A program made the position numbers and the translations under genes. Positions 8,651-17,035 of a stretch of DNA of 64,000 bases are shown here, piece by piece. Position 1 is the stretch's first letter, and each line of letters begins with the position of its first letter. The DNA is from Flagellimonas profundi (GTDB taxonomy: Bacteria > Bacteroidota > Bacteroidia > Flavobacteriales > Flavobacteriaceae), in assembly GCF_017313275.1 (NCBI RefSeq), contig NZ_JAFLNM010000002.1:606455-670454 (forward strand), in the 5' to 3' direction. Below the pieces are notes generated by a model that was given only the letters and a program-made list of their open reading frames with translations, was not told the origin of the DNA and ran no database searches.

Positions 8651-9070
8651 CTTTTTGACTTCCCAATGATTCAATGAATGGAATTCAAACAAGCAGCGTG
8701 TAAAAAGTTCTTCTATTCATGCCAAATCAATCAACCAATATCTTGATGAGTTCTATTCAGGTTTGTTCCATTCATTCCAAAGATTACGGAAAATACTCTC
8801 AGCCTAATAAAAACCAGATAATTTTTAGCTTAAAATTGAATTTTGGAGTTTTCACATCGGGTGTTTTCAATTCTATATAGGGCACCGTCCTGCTATTTGA
8901 ATAAATTGCCTTTTTCACGGAAAAGAGGGTACAGCCCAGTAAAATCAAGGTGTTTTTCACGGAAAAGTGAAATGCACATTTGTGATTTGGACAAAACTTG
9001 CCTCGCTCAGTAGTATTAGTTAAAGGTAAGATTTGGGGCTTGCAGCGCGAAACTAGGTTTCGCTCGCTTT
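8642..9070 (+). repeat. Mosaic intergenic repeat, copy A (modules R+T), starts inside tRNA-Arg
   Basis: Module R begins with the last bases of the tRNA (CCGGGGCTACTTTTTGAC) and runs to about 8803; 8667-8803 matches 32610-32746 with a single mismatch (8795). Module T continues with ATTTTTAGCTTAAAATTGA (8820-8838) and ends in a CCTCGCTCAGTAGTATT element (9001-9017) and a GCGAAAC-TAG-GTTTCGC hairpin (9047-9063). Module T also occurs at 15280-15502 and 32755-32970. No open frame of note is inside. Confidence 0.85.
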
Positions 9071-9526
9071 AAATTGAGTTTTATAATAAGTTAATAATAA
9101 AAAATGCCAGAGTTTTTATTCGATTTTTTCCCAATAACTGATTTATCGTCCATAGCGTAAAGTCATCAAATGAGCACGGATAAACTGTTTGGAACTTGTG
9201 AGATACTAAGTATGAGAACCGGAATGAATAAGGAGAACTATTTTAAATCCATTTGTAAGTTCAAAACAATTTTAAAAAAAATCCTATTATAGCCATATTA
9301 GTAGAAGAAAAAGGAATTGCTGTATTCAGATGTATGTACTGAACCAAAGAATTAATTTATTTCTAAGCATCTTTTATCGCTCTTAACCTTTTTTATTCTT
9401 GGTTAACTTTCGTTGTCTTTTCCTTAATGTTATCATGTTTTCAATACTTCTATTTTAGCCGCCGACCGCCAATAATATGACATTTGTCATAAAAAGGCCT
9501 TTGTATTGACAACCAATAAATAAATT
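9071..9526. other. Intergenic, AT-rich upstream region of block 1
   Basis: No open frame or RNA gene is recognisable here. The only structured element is the palindrome at 9477-9490 listed separately. Short homopolymeric A and T tracts are common. Confidence 0.6.
9477..9490 (+). promoter_or_regulatory. Palindrome upstream of the block 1 operon
   Basis: ATGACATTTGTCAT is a perfect 14-base palindrome located 37 bases before the first start codon of the three-gene block. Its position fits an operator or activator site; the cognate regulator is unknown. Confidence 0.35.
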
Positions 9527-10540
9527 ATGACTCCAAATGAATATCCGGGGAAATACCCCGGCCAGCTCTCCCGTGTGAATGAGAGAAAATGGCAATCGAT
9601 GGTACTACTGTTACTGGGCCTTGTTTTCATTCCCAGAGCAATGAACGCACAGACTCCATCCGACGCCTTGATGATGCGATCAAAAAACATATGTGTCCTG
9701 TTTTCCTATGATATGGGCACTTTTGATAGGTATTGGGAAGGTTCTTATCTACGGTCGAACGAAACCATTGCCACTGTGGATAGGAACACTGTGCTTCCCA
9801 TGGCCGCTATCGGTATTTTTGATGACCTTAACTTTTATATCAGCTTACCCTACGTTAAAACGGAGTCCTCCATACCCAATGGAGGAAAATTTGCCGGGGC
9901 CCGTGGATTTCAGGATATAGGGTTCGCACTAAAATACAGGGCCGTACATACGGATTTGGGCACGGGAAAATTCACTGCACTGGCAACGGCCGGGTTTTCG
10001 ACCCCGTTTACCAATTACCTCTCCGATTACAGGCCCTATAGTATCGGCTCGGGAGCACCTGAGTTTTCCTTACGGGCCATAGGACAGTATGAGCATAGTA
10101 GCCAATTCTATTTACGGGCATCGATTGCCCATTTGTGGCGTGGCTATACCGAGGCGGAACGTGACTATTATTACAACAACGGAAGCTATTATACCGCTTG
10201 GATGGATGTTCCCAACGCATGGACTTACGAGGCCATTTTTGGTAAGTGGCTCTTTGATACCTCCTTAAAGCTGGAATTGAGCTATACCACGCTGAATTCC
10301 ACCAGTGGGGACGACATTCGTGCCTATAATGCTGCCCAGCCCACCAATAAGGTGGAATTCGACCGTGTGGGGTTCGCAGCCCAATATTACCTAAAATCAG
10401 TAAAGGGGTTGGGATTTGTGGCCTACCACAATAGAGTGGTCAATGGGAGGAACGTTCCCAAGTTCAGCAATACCGGTATTGGGCTTACCTACCAATTCAA
10501 TGTAATTAAGAAACAAACAGATACTACCGATGGACAATAA
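9527..10540 (+). CDS. Outer-membrane beta-barrel-like exported protein
   Basis: A 337-residue protein with a late hydrophobic segment (MVLLLLGLVFIPRAMNAQ, residues 25-42) that looks like a signal peptide; a start at the internal ATG 9599 would give a conventional one, so the first 24 residues are doubtful. The mature part consists of alternating short amphipathic segments rich in Tyr, Phe and Gly and ends in an aromatic strand (GIGLTYQFNV), as expected for a barrel resembling the MetA-pathway/phenol-degradation transporter-like group. It overlaps the haloperoxidase-like gene by 11 bases and so should be expressed with it. Substrate unknown. Confidence 0.7.
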   Translation: MTPNEYPGKYPGQLSRVNERKWQSMVLLLLGLVFIPRAMNAQTPSDALMMRSKNICVLFSYDMGTFDRYWEGSYLRSNETIATVDRNTVLPMAAIGIFDDLNFYISLPYVKTESSIPNGGKFAGARGFQDIGFALKYRAVHTDLGTGKFTALATAGFSTPFTNYLSDYRPYSIGSGAPEFSLRAIGQYEHSSQFYLRASIAHLWRGYTEAERDYYYNNGSYYTAWMDVPNAWTYEAIFGKWLFDTSLKLELSYTTLNSTSGDDIRAYNAAQPTNKVEFDRVGFAAQYYLKSVKGLGFVAYHNRVVNGRNVPKFSNTGIGLTYQFNVIKKQTDTTDGQ

Positions 10541-12071
10541 AATATTTACCTTGTTTATGGCCCTGGGCCTTTTGTTATTGACTTCTTGTGAGAAGGATCT
10601 CCCAAAGTACACCCCCTATGAAGGATATGCGTATTCCGAACTTGATGTCGATGGCGGGAACTGGATTCCTGTACTTGAAGAATCAGGAGCATCCATAGAG
10701 GTGCCTGTTCCCGACGCCACGGATTCCGAAACCTATCTAAATGAATTGGAAGAGCTGAAGCAAGCAATGTCAGACATTACTTCCGACCAAAAAAGGGCCA
10801 TAACCTATTGGACCAACAATCCTGCGGTCCGCTGGAACGAGATTGCTTTGGAATTGATCGCTAAATACAACATCATACCGGGACCCAATGCAGATGCAAG
10901 CTATACGTTGCCCAATCCTGCGAATCCAGAAGGTCCGCCGGCCTTTCCCTTTGCACACCCTCCCTATGCCTGTAGGGCATTGGCCTATATGTCGGTGGCC
11001 CAGTTTGACGGTCTTATATCCGCCTGGCACCATAAATACCAATATAATAGGGCTGCACCTTATGTCTTGGATGGAGATATCGACTATGCTTATGAAGAAA
11101 ATGATATCCCCTCATATCCTTCGGATGGTGCCGTGATCGCTAGGGCATCCAAAAATATTTTAACGGCAATGTTTCCACTGGAGGCTGATTATCTTCAGCA
11201 AATGGAAGATGAGCATCTGGAAAGCCTACTGCTTTCAGGTGGCAATGTTATGAGCGATATAACTGCAGGAACAACAATTGGGGATGCCGTTGCCGAAACA
11301 GCTTTGACCCGGGCCTCCAATGACGGTATGAAGGATGCACAAACTCCAAAGGCAGTATCAGACTCCATTAAACAAGCGGCATATGATCGGTTTGGTTGGG
11401 CATGGGACAATTTGGAGATACCTGAACGACCTGTTGGATTAACGCCCTTGTTCAGTCAAGTTACGATGTGGAGCATTGACGACGTGGAAAGTGTAAGACC
11501 GGTTCCGCCCCCTGCGCTGGATTCCCAAGAATTTTTGGACGATGTGGAAGTATTAAAGGACTATGCACAAAACATGACCGACGAAAAAAGAAGGTTGGCC
11601 AATTTTTGGCAAGATGGCCTAGGCACCTATACGCCTCCTGGCCATTGGAACCGAATAGCCAATGAATTTATCGTGCAGTATCGCTTAAACCCCTTGCAGA
11701 CGACTCGTACCCTTGCTTATATGAATATGGCCATCATGGATTCGGGCATTAGTTGTTGGGATGCCAAATATTATTATCATTACCCTAGGCCAATCCAAAT
11801 GATCGATGGATTCGAGACAATTGCAGGAACACCAAACTTTCCAAGCTATACATCTGGACATAGTGTGTTCTCTGCCGCTGCATCGGAAGTTTTGGCCTAT
11901 ATCTTTCCAGAAGAAGCGGAACAGATGAGAGCTTGGGCCGAAGAAGCTGCCATCTCCAGGGTCTACGGTGGTATCCATTGGAGCTTTGATGCAACAGTTG
12001 GGACGGATCAAGGCAGAGAAGTTGCTCAATACACCTTGAACAGGGCAAGGGCGGATGGGGCCGATAACTAG
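10530..12071 (+). CDS. Vanadium-haloperoxidase/PAP2-type lipoprotein with internal duplication
   Basis: The 513-residue protein has a lipobox (LLTSC, Cys20). Its C-terminal half carries the oxyanion pocket of the vanadate haloperoxidase/acid phosphatase superfamily: Lys413, Arg420-Pro421, Ser442-Gly443-His444, Arg477 and His483, with the family spacing (K-x6-R, R-x5-H). Residues about 71-240 are a visible second copy of the same unit (RALAYM/RTLAYM, IPSY/FPSY) in which the catalytic Arg is replaced (Ala176) and the His position is Gly200. Such proteins either halogenate with peroxide or hydrolyse phosphate esters; I cannot decide. It sits between an outer-membrane protein and a TonB-dependent receptor. 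Confidence 0.85.
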   Translation: MDNKIFTLFMALGLLLLTSCEKDLPKYTPYEGYAYSELDVDGGNWIPVLEESGASIEVPVPDATDSETYLNELEELKQAMSDITSDQKRAITYWTNNPAVRWNEIALELIAKYNIIPGPNADASYTLPNPANPEGPPAFPFAHPPYACRALAYMSVAQFDGLISAWHHKYQYNRAAPYVLDGDIDYAYEENDIPSYPSDGAVIARASKNILTAMFPLEADYLQQMEDEHLESLLLSGGNVMSDITAGTTIGDAVAETALTRASNDGMKDAQTPKAVSDSIKQAAYDRFGWAWDNLEIPERPVGLTPLFSQVTMWSIDDVESVRPVPPPALDSQEFLDDVEVLKDYAQNMTDEKRRLANFWQDGLGTYTPPGHWNRIANEFIVQYRLNPLQTTRTLAYMNMAIMDSGISCWDAKYYYHYPRPIQMIDGFETIAGTPNFPSYTSGHSVFSAAASEVLAYIFPEEAEQMRAWAEEAAISRVYGGIHWSFDATVGTDQGREVAQYTLNRARADGADN

Positions 12072-12436
12072 TTTCAATTTTGATTAAAAGCCTAGGTTTA
12101 TTTGGGATTTGATACTTCCGTCCGGTTTTTAGACAAATTGACAAAACCTGCGAGATTTTACCAATGATTGGCCCTTTAAAAGAATATTACCACAGCTTCT
12201 TATATTTTGGCTTTTGGCCAAATATCAGTAAGTCGATTTTTAAAGGATCACTTAGTGACCTTCACTACTGATGTGTTTAGTTTAGTATACAATTTGCAAT
12301 TGGATCAATTGGTACTAAGGTGGATGGTGATGTTATTAACGAAAATTAAGTTTCGATTAAGAAACGATTAAAATGGAAAATAATCTTGCTTATCGTTCTC
12401 AACCCCTTCATTTTTGGGCAAAACCATTGGATTGTT
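12072..12436. other. Intergenic region before TonB receptor
   Basis: No gene is visible. Close to the receptor start there is a GTTTC-GATTAA-GAAAC inverted repeat (12350-12365) followed by a second CGATTAA; it might be a small regulatory site. The size of the gap suggests the receptor has its own promoter, but no good TAnnTTTG box was found. Confidence 0.45.
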
Positions 12437-15076
12437 ATGTTTAGATATATCTTTTCATTTCTTGTTTTTACCTTGACCATGGGCCATTTGGCAAACGCAC
12501 AGCAGACCATAAATGGACAAGTTGTGGATCAAGTGGACAAACAGCCGTTGATGGGGGCATTGGTCATACTAAAATATAGTGGTAAAAGTACCTTGACCGA
12601 CAATCAGGGATACTTTCAAATGGTCCATAGGGCAAAAGCGGATACCTTGTTGATCCAGTACCTTGGTTATGATGAATCCCGAATACAGGTTTCCGCAAAT
12701 ACCTCGGATTTGGGAACAATCGGTATGCAACGTAGCAATACAACCTTGGATGAGGTTGTTGTGAGCGCATCCCCCAAAAATTTTAAAAGTGAGTTCAAAG
12801 GGAGCAATTTCAGGGTCAACCCCGTCTTAATGAAGCATATCAATCCTTTGAGCACAGAAGAGGTGCTTCGGACCGTTCCAGGGGTCAACATAGTTGGGGA
12901 TATGGGATTGTCCAACCGGCCGAACATCAGTATTCGCGGTTCGTGGGGCAGGCGTTCCAAAAAAGTGCTTTTGATGGAAGATGGTACCCCGGCGGCCCCG
13001 GCACCTTACATAGCTCCAGGGGCCTATTATAATCCGGTCAGTGATCGCATTACCTCCATTGAGGTCTACAAGGGAGCGGATTTATTACGATATGGTCCGA
13101 ACAATATGTATGGCGCCGTTAACTACATCACTGCCCTGCCACCACAAAAGCCGACCCTGCGACTAAAATTAACGGGAGGTCAGCGCAACTATACTTCGGG
13201 CCTGTTTTCCTACGGTGGTACCTGGAACGATATAGGTGGTTTGGTAGAGGGGGTCTACAAGAAGTTTGATGGTTTTACCGATAATTCTTCCGTTGAGATC
13301 TTGAACCTGAATGCCAAGATCTTTGCCAAGCTGTCGGATGACCAATCCTTGTATTTTAAGGTCAGCGGACAATTTGAGGACAATCAGGCCTCTTTGAGCT
13401 CCCAGACCCCATTTACCTTTGAAACGGACCCGACCCAAAACCCTTTGGATGCAGACCAATTTACTATGAGACGCTATGGGGTGGATATTATCCATAAATG
13501 GCTTCCGGAGGATGGACTGAGCTTTACCACAAAAGTATATGCTTCGGATTTTGAACGGGATTGGTGGCGACAGGTCACGGCCAAGGTGCTGGCATCGGAA
13601 GTTCAAGATTATGTGGGCGATGAAATCTTTAACGATAGATACCGATATTTAGCTGGAAGCACATTTGATGATGAAGACTATGTGATCGTCGGTCGGGTGG
13701 AGAACGGACTGGAGAGCACCACGGACAGTCGGTGGATCTATCGTGTTTCAGGAATCAAGGAAACTGTAAATGCAGATTGGGAAGCCTTTGGGGCTAGGAG
13801 TGCGTTCGAGGGCAGTATCAACCTGCACCGTGAAACCTTCAAGGATGTTTTCTTGGAGGCGGACAATTCCAGGTGGGCCAGATATGGGACGGCGACCAAA
13901 GATTTGTGGTACCGCTTGTGGTCGGCCAATGGATATGTCCGAAATGAGTTCCTTTTTGGAAAACTGGGAGTTACCCCCATCCTTCGTTTTGAGCACGTCG
14001 ATATGTTTCGGCAGGACCTATTGGCTTTATCACAAAACCCTGATTTGGAGAGTACCACAGAAGGTCGGGAGCCCAATGTTTACAATCAATTTTTACCAGG
14101 AACGACGATAAACTATGAGTACGGTGACGGAGAATTTTATGGAAGCGTATATCAAGGAATGATAGCTCCCTCCAAAGTCTTCGGGTTTTTAGTGGAGCAA
14201 GATGGTGTGGTCACCAATCCATTGGCGGGACAGAGCATCAATATTGACCCGGAATTAAGCTGGAACAAGGAAATCGGTTGGCGGGGCGGCATATTGGACA
14301 ACCATATCCAAGGCCAATTGACCTATTTCCACAATGCGAGCAGGAACTTTTATGCGGGAGGGCGAAATGAAGTGTTTACCGAACTGGGGGCAATCAATGT
14401 ACAGGGAATTGAATTGGCCATCAATGCCGAACTTTTGGACACCAGTGGTCATCAACTGCACTTTTTGGGCAATGTGACCTATATGGATTCCAAGGTAAAG
14501 GCAGGGAAATTAGAGGACAGGGACCTTTTCTCACAGGTCGTCCATGGAAACGCTACAAGTAATGAATACATTGCCAAGGTCAATGGGAATAGAGCTGCCT
14601 ATGAGGTATATGTAGATAATGGGAATGGCGAAGCATTGTTGACCGACGAAACCCTTGATGCTTCACAATTTGATAATATTACCAGAAGTGTCATTACCTT
14701 TGGGAACGAAGGTATTTCTGATGCTGAGGCACCCTATACACCCCACATCAATATGAGCCTAGGCCTCAATTATGATTGGGACCGATTGTCCAGTGGCTTT
14801 AATGTGCACCACGTTGGTGAGCAGTATACCGAATTCCACAATTTTAAGAACGAATCTGCAGATGGAGCCATAGGCCAGTTGCCTGCCTACACTACCATCG
14901 ATGCATTTGTGAACTATGATTTCAGCATTGGTGAAAAAATGGACGCGAGTATTTTCGTCAATGGAAAGAACATTACCGATAAGCTTTACCGGGCCTCACG
15001 ATTGAACAGAGCCACTTCAGGTGTTTTCGGCGGTGGTTTTAGACAAATCATATTCGGTGTCCATTTAAAAATCTAA
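12437..15076 (+). CDS. TonB-dependent receptor (siderophore/FecA-like)
   Basis: Starting at ATG 12437 gives a clean signal peptide (ends NAQQ) and 879 residues; the upstream in-frame TTG at 12386 would spoil it. The N terminus is a carboxypeptidase-regulatory-like fold (TINGQVVDQVDKQPLMGA), followed by a TonB-box region (LDEVVVSA), a plug with VLRTVPGVNIVGDMG and RPNISIRGS, and a 22-strand-type barrel ending in an aromatic-poor HLKI. The plug resembles FecA-like ferric-citrate/siderophore receptors. There is no N-terminal sigma-signalling domain. Together with the haloperoxidase-like lipoprotein it could take up an iron or vanadium chelate, which is speculation. Confidence 0.9.
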   Translation: MFRYIFSFLVFTLTMGHLANAQQTINGQVVDQVDKQPLMGALVILKYSGKSTLTDNQGYFQMVHRAKADTLLIQYLGYDESRIQVSANTSDLGTIGMQRSNTTLDEVVVSASPKNFKSEFKGSNFRVNPVLMKHINPLSTEEVLRTVPGVNIVGDMGLSNRPNISIRGSWGRRSKKVLLMEDGTPAAPAPYIAPGAYYNPVSDRITSIEVYKGADLLRYGPNNMYGAVNYITALPPQKPTLRLKLTGGQRNYTSGLFSYGGTWNDIGGLVEGVYKKFDGFTDNSSVEILNLNAKIFAKLSDDQSLYFKVSGQFEDNQASLSSQTPFTFETDPTQNPLDADQFTMRRYGVDIIHKWLPEDGLSFTTKVYASDFERDWWRQVTAKVLASEVQDYVGDEIFNDRYRYLAGSTFDDEDYVIVGRVENGLESTTDSRWIYRVSGIKETVNADWEAFGARSAFEGSINLHRETFKDVFLEADNSRWARYGTATKDLWYRLWSANGYVRNEFLFGKLGVTPILRFEHVDMFRQDLLALSQNPDLESTTEGREPNVYNQFLPGTTINYEYGDGEFYGSVYQGMIAPSKVFGFLVEQDGVVTNPLAGQSINIDPELSWNKEIGWRGGILDNHIQGQLTYFHNASRNFYAGGRNEVFTELGAINVQGIELAINAELLDTSGHQLHFLGNVTYMDSKVKAGKLEDRDLFSQVVHGNATSNEYIAKVNGNRAAYEVYVDNGNGEALLTDETLDASQFDNITRSVITFGNEGISDAEAPYTPHINMSLGLNYDWDRLSSGFNVHHVGEQYTEFHNFKNESADGAIGQLPAYTTIDAFVNYDFSIGEKMDASIFVNGKNITDKLYRASRLNRATSGVFGGGFRQIIFGVHLKI

Positions 15077-15189
15077 TTGTGGATAGATGGTTGTCAACCG
15101 AACAGAAAATAATTTATAAAGCTTTTTTCACACTAATAAAATTAATAACCCTATGGGTTTAAGCTTTAATATCAGTGATTTAACTCAGC
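15077..15189. other. Intergenic start of the 663-base gap after the TonB receptor
   Basis: Nothing recognisable lies between the receptor stop and repeat copy C. The later part of the same gap (15503-15739) is likewise without genes and serves as leader of the phosphonate operon. Confidence 0.5.
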
Positions 15190-15502
15190 TTGTTTAACTT
15201 TGAAATGACGAAAGTCAAATTGACTTTAAGAGTTCACAAATCGTCAACATTTTGAAATCAAAAAGTGGAAACCCTGATAAAAACCAATGAATTTTTAGCT
15301 TAAAAAACTGGATTTTGAAGCACAGAATCAAGTTGTCTTAAATTCTTAAGTGCCATTGTTTTGTTTCTCGAAGTGATTGCCCTTTTCACGAAAATTGGCC
15401 GATAAGAACACTGGCATTTGGTTGAAGTTTACCTCGCTCTGTAGTATTGGTTAAGGGTAAGGTTTGGGACGCTTGCAGCGCGAAACAGAGTTTCGCTTGC
15501 CT
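15190..15502 (+). repeat. Mosaic intergenic repeat, copy C (modules L+T)
   Basis: Module L (TTTGAAATGACGAAAG at 15199-15214 and TTCACAAATCGTCAACATTT at 15233-15252) also occurs at 30075-30168 and 37507-37600. It runs straight into module T without the tRNA-derived module R. Module T ends in CCTCGCTCTGTAGTATT and a hairpin GCGAAAC-AGA-GTTTCGC (15480-15496) whose arms equal those of copy A while the loop differs. The copy forms the left boundary of the phosphonate block. Confidence 0.8.
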
Positions 15503-15739
15503 TGACTTCAATTTACCGTTAATGACAGAGGTTCTTAATCCACCGTTTTATTGAACTTCAACACTTATGTGATATCGCTAACATTTCAGAGTTTACCTTG
15601 TTGTAAATGAAATAATCAATCTCAAATTTTCTAAGGTTTGACATTGTACATTTTAACTAACAATTATTTAATCTTAGAAATTGCTATTCTTCTCAATAAA
15701 AGTGAGTAATTTGAAACATAAATTTATTATTTGTAAACA

Positions 15740-17035
15740 TTGATTGATAAAGGTTCGGTCAGAAAACGACCAGGATTTGTATTTGTTCTGCATGCGTCAC
15801 TTGCTGCTTTTGGTACTTACTTTTGCATGTATGCCTTTAGAAAACCATTTTCGGTAGCTACTTTTGATGGGTTGGTCTTTATGGGAGTGGATTACAAGAT
15901 TCTTCTGGTCATCACTCAGGTTTTGGGATATGCTCTATCCAAGTTTATTGGGATAAAAGTCATCTCGGAGCTCAAACCGAACCGAAGGTTGCTTTACCTG
16001 GTTTCACTAATTGTACTTGCAGAAATTTCCCTCTTGCTTTTTGCATGGGTGCCGCCACCGTACAATATTCCTTTTATGTTTCTAAATGGATTCCCCTTGG
16101 GAATGATTTGGGGGATAGTCTTTTCCTACATTGAGGGCAGAAGGTTTACCGATATTTTGGGAGTGGTGCTGTCCTCAAGCTTTATCGTGTCCAGTGGGGT
16201 GGTTAAATCCGTAGGGCTTTTTGTAATGAATTCTTGGGGTGTCAGTGAATTTTGGATGCCATCCATCACTGGTGCTCTTTTTTTTATTCCTCTTTTGGTT
16301 TGTTCCTATCTTTTACAACGTGTACCTCCTCCCACAGCCGAAGATATCGCCAATAGGACAGAGCGGATTCCAATGACTGCTGCAGATAGAAAAAACTTGG
16401 TGAAGAAGTTCTTTTTTCCATTGCTCTTAATTGTATTATTCTATACATTTTTAACGTCTTTTAGAGACTTTAGGGACAATTTTGCCAGGGAACTTTGGGA
16501 CAGTATCGGATATAGCGGTGATGTTTCCGTTTTTTCTACTTCGGAAATTATCATTGCTATAGTGGTATTAGTCATTATTGGAGCCATTTTTCACATCAGG
16601 GACAACTATAAAGCCTTGCTTACCTATCATCTATTGCTTATTCTTGGAACAGTGGTTTTGGCAGTAAGCACCCTCATGTTTCAAACAAGGATGTTGGACC
16701 CTTTTGTATGGATGGTTTGCACCGGTTTTGGTCTATACATTTGTTATGTACCCTTCAACTGTCTCTTTTTTGATCGTTTTATCGCTACGTTCAAGGTAAA
16801 GGGAAATTCAGGATTTCTTATTTATATAGCCGATGCGTTTGGGTATGTGGGCAGTGTTTTGGTGTTGCTCTATAAAAACTTTGGGCAGGCCAATCTGTCT
16901 TGGCTCAACTTTTTTGTTTATGGTACTTACACTGTTGCCTTCATTGGGATATGTAGTACCATATTTCTATTTATCCACTTTGCTTCTCGCCGCAAAGCGG
17001 AACAACTCAACAACCAACTGGAATATGGACAATAA
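15740..17035 (+). CDS. DUF5690 MFS-type transporter of the phosphonate locus
   Basis: A 431-residue polytopic protein with about 12 hydrophobic helices and the N-terminal pattern GTYFCMYAFRKPF of the DUF5690 branch of the major facilitator superfamily. An in-frame TAA at 15734 leaves TTG at 15740 as the only usual start codon before the first helix, so a TTG start is proposed. It heads an operon with a TIGR03364 FAD enzyme (11-base overlap) and a PhnX-like hydrolase, an arrangement found in other Bacteroidota phosphonate loci. The likely substrate is an aminophosphonate crossing the inner membrane; this is inferred from context only. Confidence 0.8.
   Translation: MIDKGSVRKRPGFVFVLHASLAAFGTYFCMYAFRKPFSVATFDGLVFMGVDYKILLVITQVLGYALSKFIGIKVISELKPNRRLLYLVSLIVLAEISLLLFAWVPPPYNIPFMFLNGFPLGMIWGIVFSYIEGRRFTDILGVVLSSSFIVSSGVVKSVGLFVMNSWGVSEFWMPSITGALFFIPLLVCSYLLQRVPPPTAEDIANRTERIPMTAADRKNLVKKFFFPLLLIVLFYTFLTSFRDFRDNFARELWDSIGYSGDVSVFSTSEIIIAIVVLVIIGAIFHIRDNYKALLTYHLLLILGTVVLAVSTLMFQTRMLDPFVWMVCTGFGLYICYVPFNCLFFDRFIATFKVKGNSGFLIYIADAFGYVGSVLVLLYKNFGQANLSWLNFFVYGTYTVAFIGICSTIFLFIHFASRRKAEQLNNQLEYGQ

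Noticed and set aside
12386..12436. TTG start for the TonB-dependent receptor
   Set aside because: It would add 17 residues before a complete signal peptide; ATG 12437 is better.
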